Source: Eubacteriales bacterium
Lineage (GTDB): Bacteria; Bacillota; Clostridia; Lachnospirales; Lachnospiraceae
Direction of reading: 5' to 3'
Assembly: GCA_030526715.1 (NCBI GenBank)
Contig: JAUNCG010000018.1
Location: 1 to 40,004 of the forward strand
DNA: 40,004 bases
Shown here piece after piece: positions 1 to 8,166 of this stretch. The stretch's first letter is position 1. Each line of letters begins with the position of its first letter. Made by a program: the position numbers and the translations under genes. The notes beneath the pieces were generated by a model. The model did no database searches, was not told the DNA's origin, and saw only the letters and a list, made by a program, of their open reading frames with translations.

Positions 1-5
1 TTGAA

Positions 6-93
6 CGGAGAAAGAGGGATTTGAACCCTCGCGCCGCGTGAACGACCTACACCCTTAGCAGGGGCGCCTCTTCAGCCTCTTGAGTATTTCTCC
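6..93 (-). tRNA. tRNA-Ser (anticodon GCU)
   Basis: Read on the minus strand this folds as a class II tRNA of 88 nt. The acceptor stem pairs positions 87-93 with 7-13, the anticodon loop reads CTGCTAA with anticodon GCT, there is a long variable arm as expected for serine tRNAs, and the T loop is TTCAAAT. The discriminator base is G. The 3' CCA is not encoded. It decodes AGC/AGU. A consensus promoter lies just upstream. Confidence 0.95.
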
Positions 94-143
94 TGAAGAA
101 TTTCTTCCCTATTACCAATGCGTTCATTTGTGACGCATGAGTT

Positions 144-172
144 ATTATAGCAATCCGAAATTCTTTTGTCAA
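144..172 (-). promoter_or_regulatory. SigA-type promoter of tRNA-Ser
   Basis: On the minus strand, a perfect -35 TTGACA (172-167) and a perfect -10 TATAAT (149-144) are separated by 17 bp. Transcription would start about 45 bp before the tRNA. The promoter lies directly after the plsC stop codon, and no terminator separates them, so plsC transcripts may also read through into the tRNA. Confidence 0.93.
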
Positions 173-180
173 CAACAAAT

Positions 181-891
181 TTAAATTTTTTCTGCAATCT
201 TTTTTTCGATCCTGTTTTTCACCAGCTGAGCGATTTCCGTTGTCTTCATGTCCTTATATTCTTCATAAGTAATCGGCGGCAAATAATGCACCTGCACCGT
301 TACCTGATGAATCGTATTAGAGTCAAAGGGAAGATAAGAATTGATCAAAGCTACCGGCACAATAGGACATCCTGCTTTCGTGGCTGCTTTAAAGCTGCCC
401 CCTTTAAACTCCAGCAGATGGTTTTTATTCTTTGAGCGTGTGCCCTCCGGAAAAATCACATAGTTGCGTCCTTTCGCAACCTCTTTTGCCACATCAAGAA
501 TCACCGTCATTGACTGGCGTACATCCTCGCGATCCATGGCATGCGCACCCATGATCTTGCGTACTTCTTTTACAAATGGAATATCAGCCACTTCTTTTTT
601 CATAATTACGGACAGAGGATGATCGCAGCTCTGGATGATAGCCAATACATCGAACATTCCCTGATGGTTCGGATACATAATAAATCCGTCTTTTTCCGGA
701 ATATTCTCCTGTCCACTCATGATCAGCTCTACCTTACCGCCCCGGATCGCATTTCTGCATATCTTTCTCAGCAGGGCATAGCGCTGCTGTTCGTCATGTT
801 GATCGTTATCTCTCGCATACAGCTTCATCTGTATTATCCACCAAGGCACAAACAGAAGATTGCGAAGTACCATCATAATTATTCTCTTCAT
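181..891 (-). CDS. plsC: 1-acyl-sn-glycerol-3-phosphate acyltransferase (PlsC family)
   Basis: This 236-residue protein belongs to the PlsC family, which transfers an acyl chain to the sn-2 position of lysophosphatidate to make phosphatidate at the cytoplasmic face of the membrane. The family's HX4D catalytic motif is seen as NHQGMFD (H76, D81), and the substrate-binding FPEGTRS block is at about residues 147-153. An N-terminal hydrophobic segment (about residues 5-21) probably anchors it. The start codon overlaps the stop of the upstream kinase gene as ATGA, so translation is likely coupled. It closes the sugar operon. Its lipid role seems unrelated to that operon unless the cluster serves glycolipid metabolism, which is only a guess. 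Confidence 0.9.
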   Translation of the reverse strand: MKRIIMMVLRNLLFVPWWIIQMKLYARDNDQHDEQQRYALLRKICRNAIRGGKVELIMSGQENIPEKDGFIMYPNHQGMFDVLAIIQSCDHPLSVIMKKEVADIPFVKEVRKIMGAHAMDREDVRQSMTVILDVAKEVAKGRNYVIFPEGTRSKNKNHLLEFKGGSFKAATKAGCPIVPVALINSYLPFDSNTIHQVTVQVHYLPPITYEEYKDMKTTEIAQLVKNRIEKKIAEKI

Positions 892-2006
892 CTTTCTATA
901 CGCTCCTTATATTTTTGAGTGATCGACTGCATATCCTGCCATTTTTCTTCCATATCTTTTACAAGCTTTATCTGGTTGCGGGCACGATCCAGATTTTGTT
1001 CCGGATAATCAATTTTATAGTAGGGATCTCCCTGCAGATAATCCGTCAAAAAACGCATTGCCTGCTCATACGTGATCACCTTTGCTCCCATCGGAAGAAG
1101 GTCTATCTCCAGATCCGTAAGATTACTTCCACACTCCTCCAAGAATCCCTTGACATAGATTTCAAATAATTTCATGTCACACAGAACCTTGTCCAGATCT
1201 TTTTCATCCTCCGCTGCCGTACTGGCACCAAAACGTATCGAGTCCCCGAAATCCATCATAGCCAGTCCCGGCATGATCGTATCCAGATCTATCACGCATA
1301 CACCTTTTCTCGTATCCTTATCCATCATAACGTTATTCAACTTTGTATCATTATGCGTTACTCTAAGAGGTATTTCTCCTCTGTCCAGCAGCTCTGCAAA
1401 ATAATTTGCCGTCCCCTCGCGCTCCAAAATGAAATCTATCTCTTCTGCAACGTTCTTCACCCGTCCCACACTATCATCGTTTACTGCTTTTTGAAATGCC
1501 ACAAATCTTACTCTGGTATTATGAAAATCCCTGATCGTCTCATGAAGTGTCTCTGCCGGGTAATCTGCCAGAAGTCTCTGAAATTTTCCGAATGCTCTGG
1601 CGCTCTCATAAAAGTCCTCAGCTGTCTCTGCATACTCCAGACAAACCGTATCCTGAATATACAGCATGGAACGCCAGTATTCTCCATCCGGATCCACATA
1701 GTAGTTCTTGCCGTCTGTACACTGCACCATATTTAAAGTTTCACGTTCCGGATCACCTCCCAGCTCCATGATCTGCTTTCTCAGATATCCGGTCACGTTC
1801 ATAATATTTTCCATAACCTCTGCAGGATGGCGGAACACGAATCGATTGATCCTCTGCAGGATCATTTTCTTTCTTCCGGACGCCGTCTCCACTTCAACCA
1901 GATACGTATCATTAATATGTCCGTTCCCCCATGGGCGAACATCCATGATGTTTCCCCCATATCGAAACTGCCCTGCCAGTTCATATAATTCTTCTCTTGT
2001 TCTCAT
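888..2006 (-). CDS. NahK-like sugar 1-kinase of the aminoglycoside phosphotransferase fold
   Basis: This 372-residue cytoplasmic protein has the choline/aminoglycoside kinase fold. The catalytic loop reads THNDTKLNN (D220 is the likely base, N224 or N225 the metal ligand), and the metal-binding block is CVIDLDTIMPG (about 237-247), followed by DFGDSIR. This form of motifs is typical of N-acetylhexosamine 1-kinases (NahK type), which phosphorylate GlcNAc or GalNAc at C1. Relatives act on other hexoses, so the substrate is uncertain. It follows a D-lyxose-isomerase-type gene and precedes plsC with a 4-bp overlap. In context it probably phosphorylates the sugar imported or sensed by the upstream genes. 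Confidence 0.75.
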   Translation of the reverse strand: MRTREELYELAGQFRYGGNIMDVRPWGNGHINDTYLVEVETASGRKKMILQRINRFVFRHPAEVMENIMNVTGYLRKQIMELGGDPERETLNMVQCTDGKNYYVDPDGEYWRSMLYIQDTVCLEYAETAEDFYESARAFGKFQRLLADYPAETLHETIRDFHNTRVRFVAFQKAVNDDSVGRVKNVAEEIDFILEREGTANYFAELLDRGEIPLRVTHNDTKLNNVMMDKDTRKGVCVIDLDTIMPGLAMMDFGDSIRFGASTAAEDEKDLDKVLCDMKLFEIYVKGFLEECGSNLTDLEIDLLPMGAKVITYEQAMRFLTDYLQGDPYYKIDYPEQNLDRARNQIKLVKDMEEKWQDMQSITQKYKERIER

Positions 2007-2023
2007 TCCTCTGTCCTTTTCTA

Positions 2024-2752
2024 TTATTTCAAATAGTAATCTTTATAATCTGCAAACATTAAATGTCTCACCGCCTCATCCTCATTCACATCCGGAATTC
2101 TCTTTTTCGGCTCATAAAAGCGATTATCTACATGATCATCGTTTGTCATGGATACTTCAAACAGGATGATATCTCCTTTCCCCGGTACTGCCTGCCATGT
2201 ATGATATTGTCCCTGTTTTACACTGATGGACTGTCCGGGCTTTAAAATCACCTTGCCCCCCGCAGGCAGAGTCTGTTTTTTTCCATCGATCACAGCTTCC
2301 ACATCTGTATCTAAAAAGGTGCCCTGTTTTCCACCTCTTCCGCCTTCCTGATCCGCAAAGTCCTCCGGTGAACAGTTATATAATGTAATTTCCAGTTCGC
2401 CGCCTCCGCGATTAATAATATCCTCGCCCTTATACCAGTGATAATGATACGGCAGAATCTGTCCGTCCATGACGTAAAGCATTTTTTCCGCATAGGGCTT
2501 CGGATACTTCTTCTTATCATGAAAATTACCGTTGCGGAATGTGAATACCGTCAGACCGATATTTTTAAAATCTCCCTCTCCAAAATCCGTTACATCCCAG
2601 CCCAGCATATTATCTACGATTTCCTGTTCGCTCTCATCTGCCTTCTTCCAATCCTCCGGTGTATAAAATGCAAAGGGTGGGAGGGGAAATTTGGCTTCCT
2701 CCAGCTTTTTCATTACATATTCGATTGCATGATTAATCTCTGATCTTTTCAT
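2024..2752 (-). CDS. D-lyxose ketol-isomerase (cupin sugar isomerase)
   Basis: This 242-residue protein matches the D-lyxose isomerase family, cupin enzymes that interconvert D-lyxose and D-xylulose and often also D-mannose and D-fructose, using a divalent metal. The metal site is seen as HYHWYKGED (H103, H105, E110) with a later histidine (H184, in GQYHTW). The GGGELEITLYN segment after the first site is also family-like. A strong AGGAGG site precedes the ATG. It lies 19 bp after an orphan sugar-binding-protein gene and 17 bp before the kinase gene, within one operon. Family assignment is firm, but the physiological sugar (lyxose, mannose or another) is not settled by sequence. Confidence 0.85.
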   Translation of the reverse strand: MKRSEINHAIEYVMKKLEEAKFPLPPFAFYTPEDWKKADESEQEIVDNMLGWDVTDFGEGDFKNIGLTVFTFRNGNFHDKKKYPKPYAEKMLYVMDGQILPYHYHWYKGEDIINRGGGELEITLYNCSPEDFADQEGGRGGKQGTFLDTDVEAVIDGKKQTLPAGGKVILKPGQSISVKQGQYHTWQAVPGKGDIILFEVSMTNDDHVDNRFYEPKKRIPDVNEDEAVRHLMFADYKDYYLK

Positions 2753-2771
2753 TTTCTTTGCCTCCTGTTAT

Positions 2772-4079
2772 TTATTGTTTTAAATAGCTTGTCAGGGTTC
2801 TCTGAAATATTTTCAGTGAGCTGTCGATATTCTTGTCTTCTTCTATAATTTTAGAAATCTCGTTATCTGCCAAACTGATCACCTGATCATATTTATCAAA
2901 GCTTGGAGCGATACTTCCTTCCTCGATTACGGAGCCAAGCAACTCACTGTTAATCACTCGTTCGCCTTCGTCCATGTCCTCCTGCAGGATTGCTGCTGCC
3001 TCCTCCGACATAGTCACTTCGCGCAGCACCGAGACTCCCTGAGAATACCGGAAGATATCCATCTGCATCTCCTTTTCATAAGTCAACTGTTTCAGAAATT
3101 CCCACGCCAGTTGCTCCTGATTCGTATGCTGGCTGATACCGATCAGAAGTGCATCCACCTCAGAAGTATTTCCACCGTCTGCTCCTGCAGGGAATGTCGT
3201 ACAATCCCATTGGAACGTATTGTATTTTTTTATCTTATACGGATATGTCTTGTAGGTGCGATATTCCGCAAAGGTCAGTGGCATGAACGCCACCTTTCCG
3301 TTATTATAATCCTCCTGCGTCACCTTCTGTCCCTGATTCAGCTCATACAGCTCCCGCAGAAATAGCATAGAATCATATACCTGACTTCCTGTAAAATTCA
3401 CCTTTTGTCCATCCGCCGAAAACAGCTCCGCCCCACTGGTGTTGACTACATTCAGCCAATTATAATTATAGGCTCCGAATTGATCCGGAAGTCCGTCTCC
3501 GTTGGTATCCTTGGTAACCTTTTTACAGATCTCATACATATCCTCCCATGTCCAGTCCTGATTGGGAATCTCTATTTTCTCTTTTGACAACAGCGATTTG
3601 TTAAAAAACAAAAGAGTCGGCACCACCTCATAAGGCAGGGCATACTGACTTCCGCCGTTTTTTCCGATATTCAATGCTGTCGAAAAAAATTTGCTCTGAT
3701 CAAAATCCTGATCCGCCTCCATCATCTCATCCAGATTTTTCATAGCTCCGAGAGAGCAATATTTTGTGAAATCCGTATCCAATACCATAAAGACATCCGG
3801 CAGATCTCCGTTTAAAAACTTTCTGGCACACCATTCCGAATAATCTTCTTTTAGAATTCCACTATCATAATGAACCCTGACCCCCGGATGGGTCTTTTCA
3901 AAAGCCTCGATTGCCCGGTCTATGATCACAAAGCTACTGGCGCTCGCCACATCCCAGTTACTTCCCGTAAACATGCCAAACTCCAATACCGTCTCATGCT
4001 CCTCCATAGCATTTGCCTGTCCTGTAAGCAGAGCTACTGTCAAACCGGTGAGTGCAAGAATGCTGTTTAGTTTTTTCAT
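2772..4079 (-). CDS. Extracellular solute-binding protein, family 1 (orphan, no permease nearby)
   Basis: This 435-residue exported protein resembles family-1 sugar/oligosaccharide binding proteins of ABC transporters. It has a Sec signal peptide (residues 1-24, ending ANA), a long two-lobe binding domain and the DTNGDGLPDQFGAYNY stretch common in this family. No cysteine occurs in the signal region, so it is not an ordinary lipoprotein, which is unusual for a Gram-positive binding protein. There is no cognate permease or ATPase beside it. Instead it follows the response-regulator gene by 12 bp and precedes the lyxose-isomerase gene. It may supply sugar to a transporter encoded elsewhere, or act in sensing. 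AGGAGG precedes the ATG. Confidence 0.85.
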   Translation of the reverse strand: MKKLNSILALTGLTVALLTGQANAMEEHETVLEFGMFTGSNWDVASASSFVIIDRAIEAFEKTHPGVRVHYDSGILKEDYSEWCARKFLNGDLPDVFMVLDTDFTKYCSLGAMKNLDEMMEADQDFDQSKFFSTALNIGKNGGSQYALPYEVVPTLLFFNKSLLSKEKIEIPNQDWTWEDMYEICKKVTKDTNGDGLPDQFGAYNYNWLNVVNTSGAELFSADGQKVNFTGSQVYDSMLFLRELYELNQGQKVTQEDYNNGKVAFMPLTFAEYRTYKTYPYKIKKYNTFQWDCTTFPAGADGGNTSEVDALLIGISQHTNQEQLAWEFLKQLTYEKEMQMDIFRYSQGVSVLREVTMSEEAAAILQEDMDEGERVINSELLGSVIEEGSIAPSFDKYDQVISLADNEISKIIEEDKNIDSSLKIFQRTLTSYLKQ

Positions 4080-4091
4080 TTTGCCTCCTTC

Positions 4092-4760
4092 TCAGTCCGG
4101 CCGCCGTTTACCAACTCCCGTCTGTACTGCCCAGATGGCAAGCTGTGTCCGATCGCGAAGATCCAGTTTGTTCAGGATCGCGCTCAGATAATTCCGCACG
4201 GTTCCCTCTGACAGACACAGGCGCTCTGCGATCTCGCGGTTGCTGGCACCCTTTTCCACCTCTGCAACCACCTTCCATTCTGTCTTGGTCAGATCACTCT
4301 CATCCTTGATTCCCACCGGGATCGTATAATCTGCTTTGGCCATCTGAGAGAACAACCGCACGACCTTCGTGGCAATATCCGGATTGATCATGGCGCGTCC
4401 GCTGTACACCGTCACAATAGCGTCCACCAATTCATCCATGGAGACACCCTTCAGCAGATATCCGCTGGCGCCAAACTTCAGTGCATTGTATACAAACTCA
4501 TCATCATCGAAGGTCGTCAAGATAATGATCTTAATATCCGGATAGTTTTCCTTGATGATCTTTGTACACTGTACCCCGTCCATCTTTGGCATTCGGATAT
4601 CCATCAGTATCACATCCGGACGCTGTCTGCGCACGCACTGAATCACCTCCTGACCATTCGCCGCGACATCTGTCACTTCTATATTTTCTTTACTGTCCAA
4701 CACGATCTGCAGACTCTGACGAATCAGCTCCTGATCGTCCGCAACCAGTACCTTAATCAT
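4092..4760 (-). CDS. NarL/LuxR-type DNA-binding response regulator
   Basis: This response regulator of about 222 residues has an N-terminal receiver (acidic pair D8/D9 in VADDQ, phospho-acceptor D54 in ILMDIRMP, later conserved threonines and lysine) and a C-terminal LuxR-type helix-turn-helix (GASNREIAERLCLSEGTVRNY). I chose the ATG at 4760, which has GGGGTGA 6 bp upstream. A GTG three codons earlier is possible. The gene overlaps the end of the kinase gene by 8 bp, so the two are almost certainly a pair. Phosphorylation by that kinase should let it bind DNA as a dimer, probably to control the sugar genes around it. A candidate inverted-repeat site lies at 10801-10818. Confidence 0.92.
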   Translation of the reverse strand: MIKVLVADDQELIRQSLQIVLDSKENIEVTDVAANGQEVIQCVRRQRPDVILMDIRMPKMDGVQCTKIIKENYPDIKIIILTTFDDDEFVYNALKFGASGYLLKGVSMDELVDAIVTVYSGRAMINPDIATKVVRLFSQMAKADYTIPVGIKDESDLTKTEWKVVAEVEKGASNREIAERLCLSEGTVRNYLSAILNKLDLRDRTQLAIWAVQTGVGKRRPD

Positions 4761-6054
4761 AATTTTCACCCCATCGGATCGGTATTCTCGCAGCTACCGT
4801 AAAGCCGTTACTTCCGTCAAAGGAAACCGTACCTCCGAGCATACGTATCCGCTCTCTGATATGTTTTGTGCCGAATCCGCTTTTCATCTCTTTACATCCC
4901 GTACCGTCATCGCGGATCTGAAGCATAATATCGGAATTTTCTTTTGTCATAGTGATCCAGATCTTTTCTGCCTGTCCGTGACGTATGGCATTGGTGATGC
5001 TTTCCTGAATCACACGGTAGATCGCATTCTCCTCATCCTCATCAAACTTCAGATTCTTTACCTCACAGTTAAAATATACCTTCGCTCCCGAAAGAGAACT
5101 CATATCCGTCACCATCTTGGATATGGCATAGTCCAGACTGAATCTCTCCAGCGCATCCGGCCGAAGCTCATTTACCGAACGGCGGATCTCCTTGATCCCG
5201 TGACGGGTCACACCGGAAATCGTCTCAAGCTGCTTTTTCGTCATATCCGGTGCCACATCAATCGTTGCAATACATGCATCAATCCCTGCTGCGATTCCGG
5301 TCAATGTATGTCCCAGCGTATCGTGAATTTCTCGAGCCAGTCGATTACGCTCTCTAGTCTCTGCCATCTTTTCAGACATCACCGCATACTCTTGAATCTG
5401 CTCATTGACTTTCTCAAGCTTCGCATACAGTGCATTGACCTCGTCAATCGTACCTCTCTGTATCATGATCACTTCCGCACAGTATAATACAAACAGCACA
5501 ATGTTCATAGAGACAAGTACGTTATAAAAGCAAAGAAGGTACTGCTGCGCAGATGCATTATAAAACTGAATATAGGTATCTATCGAATACAGATGATACC
5601 ATACCGAGATCAAGCTGTAGTTTGTCAGCAGAAAACATGCTATGGCAAGAATCATAAGCATGATCTGTGCCTTACGATCCTTGATATATACCAGAAAATC
5701 TGCAAAAACCATGATCAAAATTCCGTTGTAGTTAAAATTCAGAAGGTACACGATGCCGACCGCAGTCACAAAATCTACCATCAGACTTGCTGTTGCAAGA
5801 CGCGGAAACTTCTTAAATCTGGTTTCCCGCATCATAAAGCTTGCCACCAGAAGCAGCAGCAGCATTCCGCACAGAATCATGTTCTTTCTCGGATTCCACG
5901 GAATTGCCTCCACATTCTGCAGAAATTCGCGTGCGCTGTACCTTCGGCATATCAGATTGGTCGTATAATAGATAAAAATACTGATCGCCATCACGGCAGC
6001 CACATTCAGCAGAAGAATTCCTATCTGATATACACGGATCCTTTTTTCCTTCAT
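4753..6054 (-). CDS. NarL-family sensor histidine kinase (HisKA_3), polytopic membrane sensor
   Basis: This 433-residue membrane kinase has about six hydrophobic segments in residues 10-195, then a coiled-coil linker (about 203-235), a HisKA_3 phosphorylation helix with RLAREIHDTLGHTL (H244) and a C-terminal ATPase domain with the N box (ESITNAIRHG) and glycine-rich boxes (DDGTGC, SGFGTKHIRERI). Only short loops lie outside the membrane, so it has no obvious ligand domain of its own. It starts 18 bp after the stop of an exported sugar-binding-protein gene, which may act as its ligand-sensing partner. It phosphorylates the response regulator encoded immediately downstream with an 8-bp overlap. 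GGAGGTG precedes the start. Confidence 0.92.
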   Translation of the reverse strand: MKEKRIRVYQIGILLLNVAAVMAISIFIYYTTNLICRRYSAREFLQNVEAIPWNPRKNMILCGMLLLLLVASFMMRETRFKKFPRLATASLMVDFVTAVGIVYLLNFNYNGILIMVFADFLVYIKDRKAQIMLMILAIACFLLTNYSLISVWYHLYSIDTYIQFYNASAQQYLLCFYNVLVSMNIVLFVLYCAEVIMIQRGTIDEVNALYAKLEKVNEQIQEYAVMSEKMAETRERNRLAREIHDTLGHTLTGIAAGIDACIATIDVAPDMTKKQLETISGVTRHGIKEIRRSVNELRPDALERFSLDYAISKMVTDMSSLSGAKVYFNCEVKNLKFDEDEENAIYRVIQESITNAIRHGQAEKIWITMTKENSDIMLQIRDDGTGCKEMKSGFGTKHIRERIRMLGGTVSFDGSNGFTVAARIPIRWGENYD

Positions 6055-6072
6055 CCCGCACCTCCGCTGCAG

Positions 6073-7038
6073 CTACTGCCATCCATTAATTTCATATTCG
6101 TTCAGATTATCCTTCGTGATCAGACGGCTCGGAAGACTGACATAGGGCGCCACCTCTTTGCCTGCAAGCCACTCATAAGCCACCTCACCGGACATACGTC
6201 CCAGCTCTTTGGGGCTCTGCGAGCTGGTGCCGGTCACATATCCTAATTCCAGCATTGCTTTAAAATCCGGTGAACCGTCGATTCCATAGACCAAAACTCC
6301 TTCATCACGCTTATATTGCTGCAGGCTGGACAGACCTCCAAGCGCTGAAGGATCGTTTCCTCCCAGCAGAACATCAAACTCTGCATCCGGGTGTTCCTTT
6401 AAGAAATTTGCCACTACCTCAGCAGCAACCTCCAATTCCCCGGAACTGCTCTCTTCATAAATGACCTCATATTGCTCATTACCTTCTATGATATCCTTAA
6501 ATCCCCTCACACGATCACTGATCGAGGTCTGCGTGGGATTATTTAAAATGACAATTCTTGCTTTCTCCAGACGCTTGACCATATCCTTGGCACATTCCTG
6601 CCCCGCCTGATAATTGTCCGTCTCAATACAGGTCACTACTGCGCTCTGATCCTTGATTCTGGTATCAATATTGATAATAGGAACTCCGGCTCTCTTACAT
6701 GCATCCACAGCAGGCTGCACTTCCTCCCAATCAACCGGATTTAAAAACAGCAGCTCGATTCCCTCCTCCAGCATCTCATAGATCTGCTCATTTTGTTTTT
6801 CCTGATCCTGAAGCGGATCTCTTGTAATCAAAATATCGCCGTTTTCTTCTACAACCTCTCCTAATGATTCATGAAGCACATCAAAAAACGGATTATTTCT
6901 GGTCATATAGGTGCTGCCAAACAGCCGCGGCGTATGTTCCGACTGCTGCATCTCTGTCTCAAAGGCTTTGGGTAATGCAAATACCGTTCCCGCCAGCATC
7001 ATAGCCAGTATGCCTGCAAATGCAATCTTTTTCTTCAT
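6073..7038 (-). CDS. Exported sugar-binding protein (Peripla_BP_4 type), probable sensor partner of the kinase
   Basis: This galactose/ribose-type binding protein of about 321 residues is a paralogue of the one at 9774-10706. Shared landmarks are NPFF near the start, LFLNPVD, GGNDPSALGGL, VYGIDGSPDFKAM and a terminal NGWQ. An N-terminal hydrophobic segment (KKKIAFAGILAMMLAGTVFA) serves as signal peptide or anchor. No lipobox cysteine is present. I chose the ATG at 7038 because the signal peptide then begins at the start. An ATG at 7101 also has a fair ribosome site (GGGGA) and would add 21 residues. The gene is separated from the transporter genes by a terminator and heads the kinase/regulator operon, so a sensory role is likelier than transport. 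Confidence 0.85.
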   Translation of the reverse strand: MKKKIAFAGILAMMLAGTVFALPKAFETEMQQSEHTPRLFGSTYMTRNNPFFDVLHESLGEVVEENGDILITRDPLQDQEKQNEQIYEMLEEGIELLFLNPVDWEEVQPAVDACKRAGVPIINIDTRIKDQSAVVTCIETDNYQAGQECAKDMVKRLEKARIVILNNPTQTSISDRVRGFKDIIEGNEQYEVIYEESSSGELEVAAEVVANFLKEHPDAEFDVLLGGNDPSALGGLSSLQQYKRDEGVLVYGIDGSPDFKAMLELGYVTGTSSQSPKELGRMSGEVAYEWLAGKEVAPYVSLPSRLITKDNLNEYEINGWQ

Positions 7039-7122
7039 ACTTCTTCCCCGTATCTTATAGAAAGCAATGAATTTTTCTAAAATAATGTCTTTATGACGCA
7101 TAATAGTCCCCTTTTTTGTACT

Positions 7123-7155
7123 ATAAAAGGGCGACTGACTGCGTCGCCCTTTTAT
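7123..7155 (-). terminator. Rho-independent terminator after the permease gene
   Basis: A 13-bp perfect stem (7123-7135 with 7143-7155, core GGGCGAC/GTCGCCC, 7-nt loop) ends in an AAAA/TTTT tract on both strands, so it can stop transcripts in either direction. It sits between the ABC permease gene and the binding-protein/kinase genes and so splits the sugar block into two transcription units. Confidence 0.88.
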
Positions 7156-7162
7156 TATACCA
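7154..7162 (-). promoter_or_regulatory. Possible extended -10 promoter for the binding-protein/kinase operon
   Basis: On the minus strand TGGTATAAT (7162-7154) is a perfect -10 with the TG extension, but there is no good -35. If it is used, the transcript would begin inside the terminator stem, so its own 5' end could not form the full hairpin. This would explain how genes after the terminator are transcribed. Tentative. Confidence 0.4.
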
Positions 7163-7184
7163 CGATATCAGGAAGATGTATCTA

Positions 7185-8147
7185 TCAACCTTTTCTGTTT
7201 CTGATATAGTCTGTAAATACTGCAAGAAGAATTACAAGTCCTTTTACACAATACTGCCATGATGTGTTAACGTTCATCAGATTCAGACCATTGTTCAAAA
7301 CACCGATAATGATCGCACCGATGATCATGCCGCCGATCTTACCGGAACCGCCGGCCATGGAGGTTCCGCCTACTACTACGGCTGCGATAGCGTCCATCTC
7401 GGCGCCGTCACCTGCAGTCGGCTGACCGGAGTACATACGGGATGCCCATACAACACCTGCAAGCCCCGCCATAATACCGGAATACGTATGCACTAAGAAT
7501 TTCACCTTTGCAGTATTAATACCTGAAAATGATGCTGCCTGCGGATTGCCGCCTACTGCATATATATGACGTCCAAGCTGTGTCTTGTTCAAAATAATAG
7601 CTGTGATGATCAAAACGATCAGCATCAGGATAACCGGAACCGGAACCGGTCCGACATAACCTGCGCCAAGGAACTGCCATTCATCATTTACTACGCGCAC
7701 CGGTGAACCGCCGGTATATACCTGTGCAAATCCCTTAGAAATATTCATGGATGCCAAGGTTACGATAAACGGCGGAATCGTCGTCTTTGCAACCCAGATA
7801 CCATTGAACATACCAACTACCATACCGATCAGGATACCAACAAGAAAAGCCACCGGAATCGGAAAACCGTAGCGGGATACACAGCCTGCTGCAATACATC
7901 CTGTTAATGCGATAACCATACCTACGGACAGGTCGATACCGCCGAGGATAATTACCATGATCATACCGCAGGCGAGAAATACGTTCGGTGCGATCTGTCT
8001 TAATACGTTAAAAATATTCTTTGATGACAGGAAAATGCTGCTTGTCTTCGGGAACACTGCCAAGAAAATGCAGATTGCCAGAAGAGCAACGATAATTCCC
8101 AGATTTTCTTTAAAATATTGTATTACATTCTTTTGAAACCTTGCCAT
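7185..8147 (-). CDS. Sugar ABC transporter permease (MglC/RbsC type)
   Basis: This 320-residue integral membrane protein is a BPD_transp_2-type permease, the homodimeric channel of galactose/ribose-type ABC importers. Family landmarks are GGIDLSVG, the TTIPPFIVTLASM segment, the GGNPQAASFSGI block and VVVGGTSMAGGSG. About eight to ten hydrophobic helices are visible. The start has a clear GGGAGGAAAG site. It lies 19 bp after the ATPase gene, in the usual order of binding protein, ATPase, permease. It works with the proteins encoded at 8167-9651 and 9774-10706. A terminator follows. Confidence 0.93.
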   Translation of the reverse strand: MARFQKNVIQYFKENLGIIVALLAICIFLAVFPKTSSIFLSSKNIFNVLRQIAPNVFLACGMIMVIILGGIDLSVGMVIALTGCIAAGCVSRYGFPIPVAFLVGILIGMVVGMFNGIWVAKTTIPPFIVTLASMNISKGFAQVYTGGSPVRVVNDEWQFLGAGYVGPVPVPVILMLIVLIITAIILNKTQLGRHIYAVGGNPQAASFSGINTAKVKFLVHTYSGIMAGLAGVVWASRMYSGQPTAGDGAEMDAIAAVVVGGTSMAGGSGKIGGMIIGAIIIGVLNNGLNLMNVNTSWQYCVKGLVILLAVFTDYIRNRKG

Positions 8148-8166
8148 TGTCTTTCCTCCCTCGCGC

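Noticed and set aside
7092..7104. TTATG-ACG-CATAA palindrome near a possible start codon
   Set aside because: It is short and overlaps a candidate start, and no second copy was seen near the promoters, so it is probably chance.
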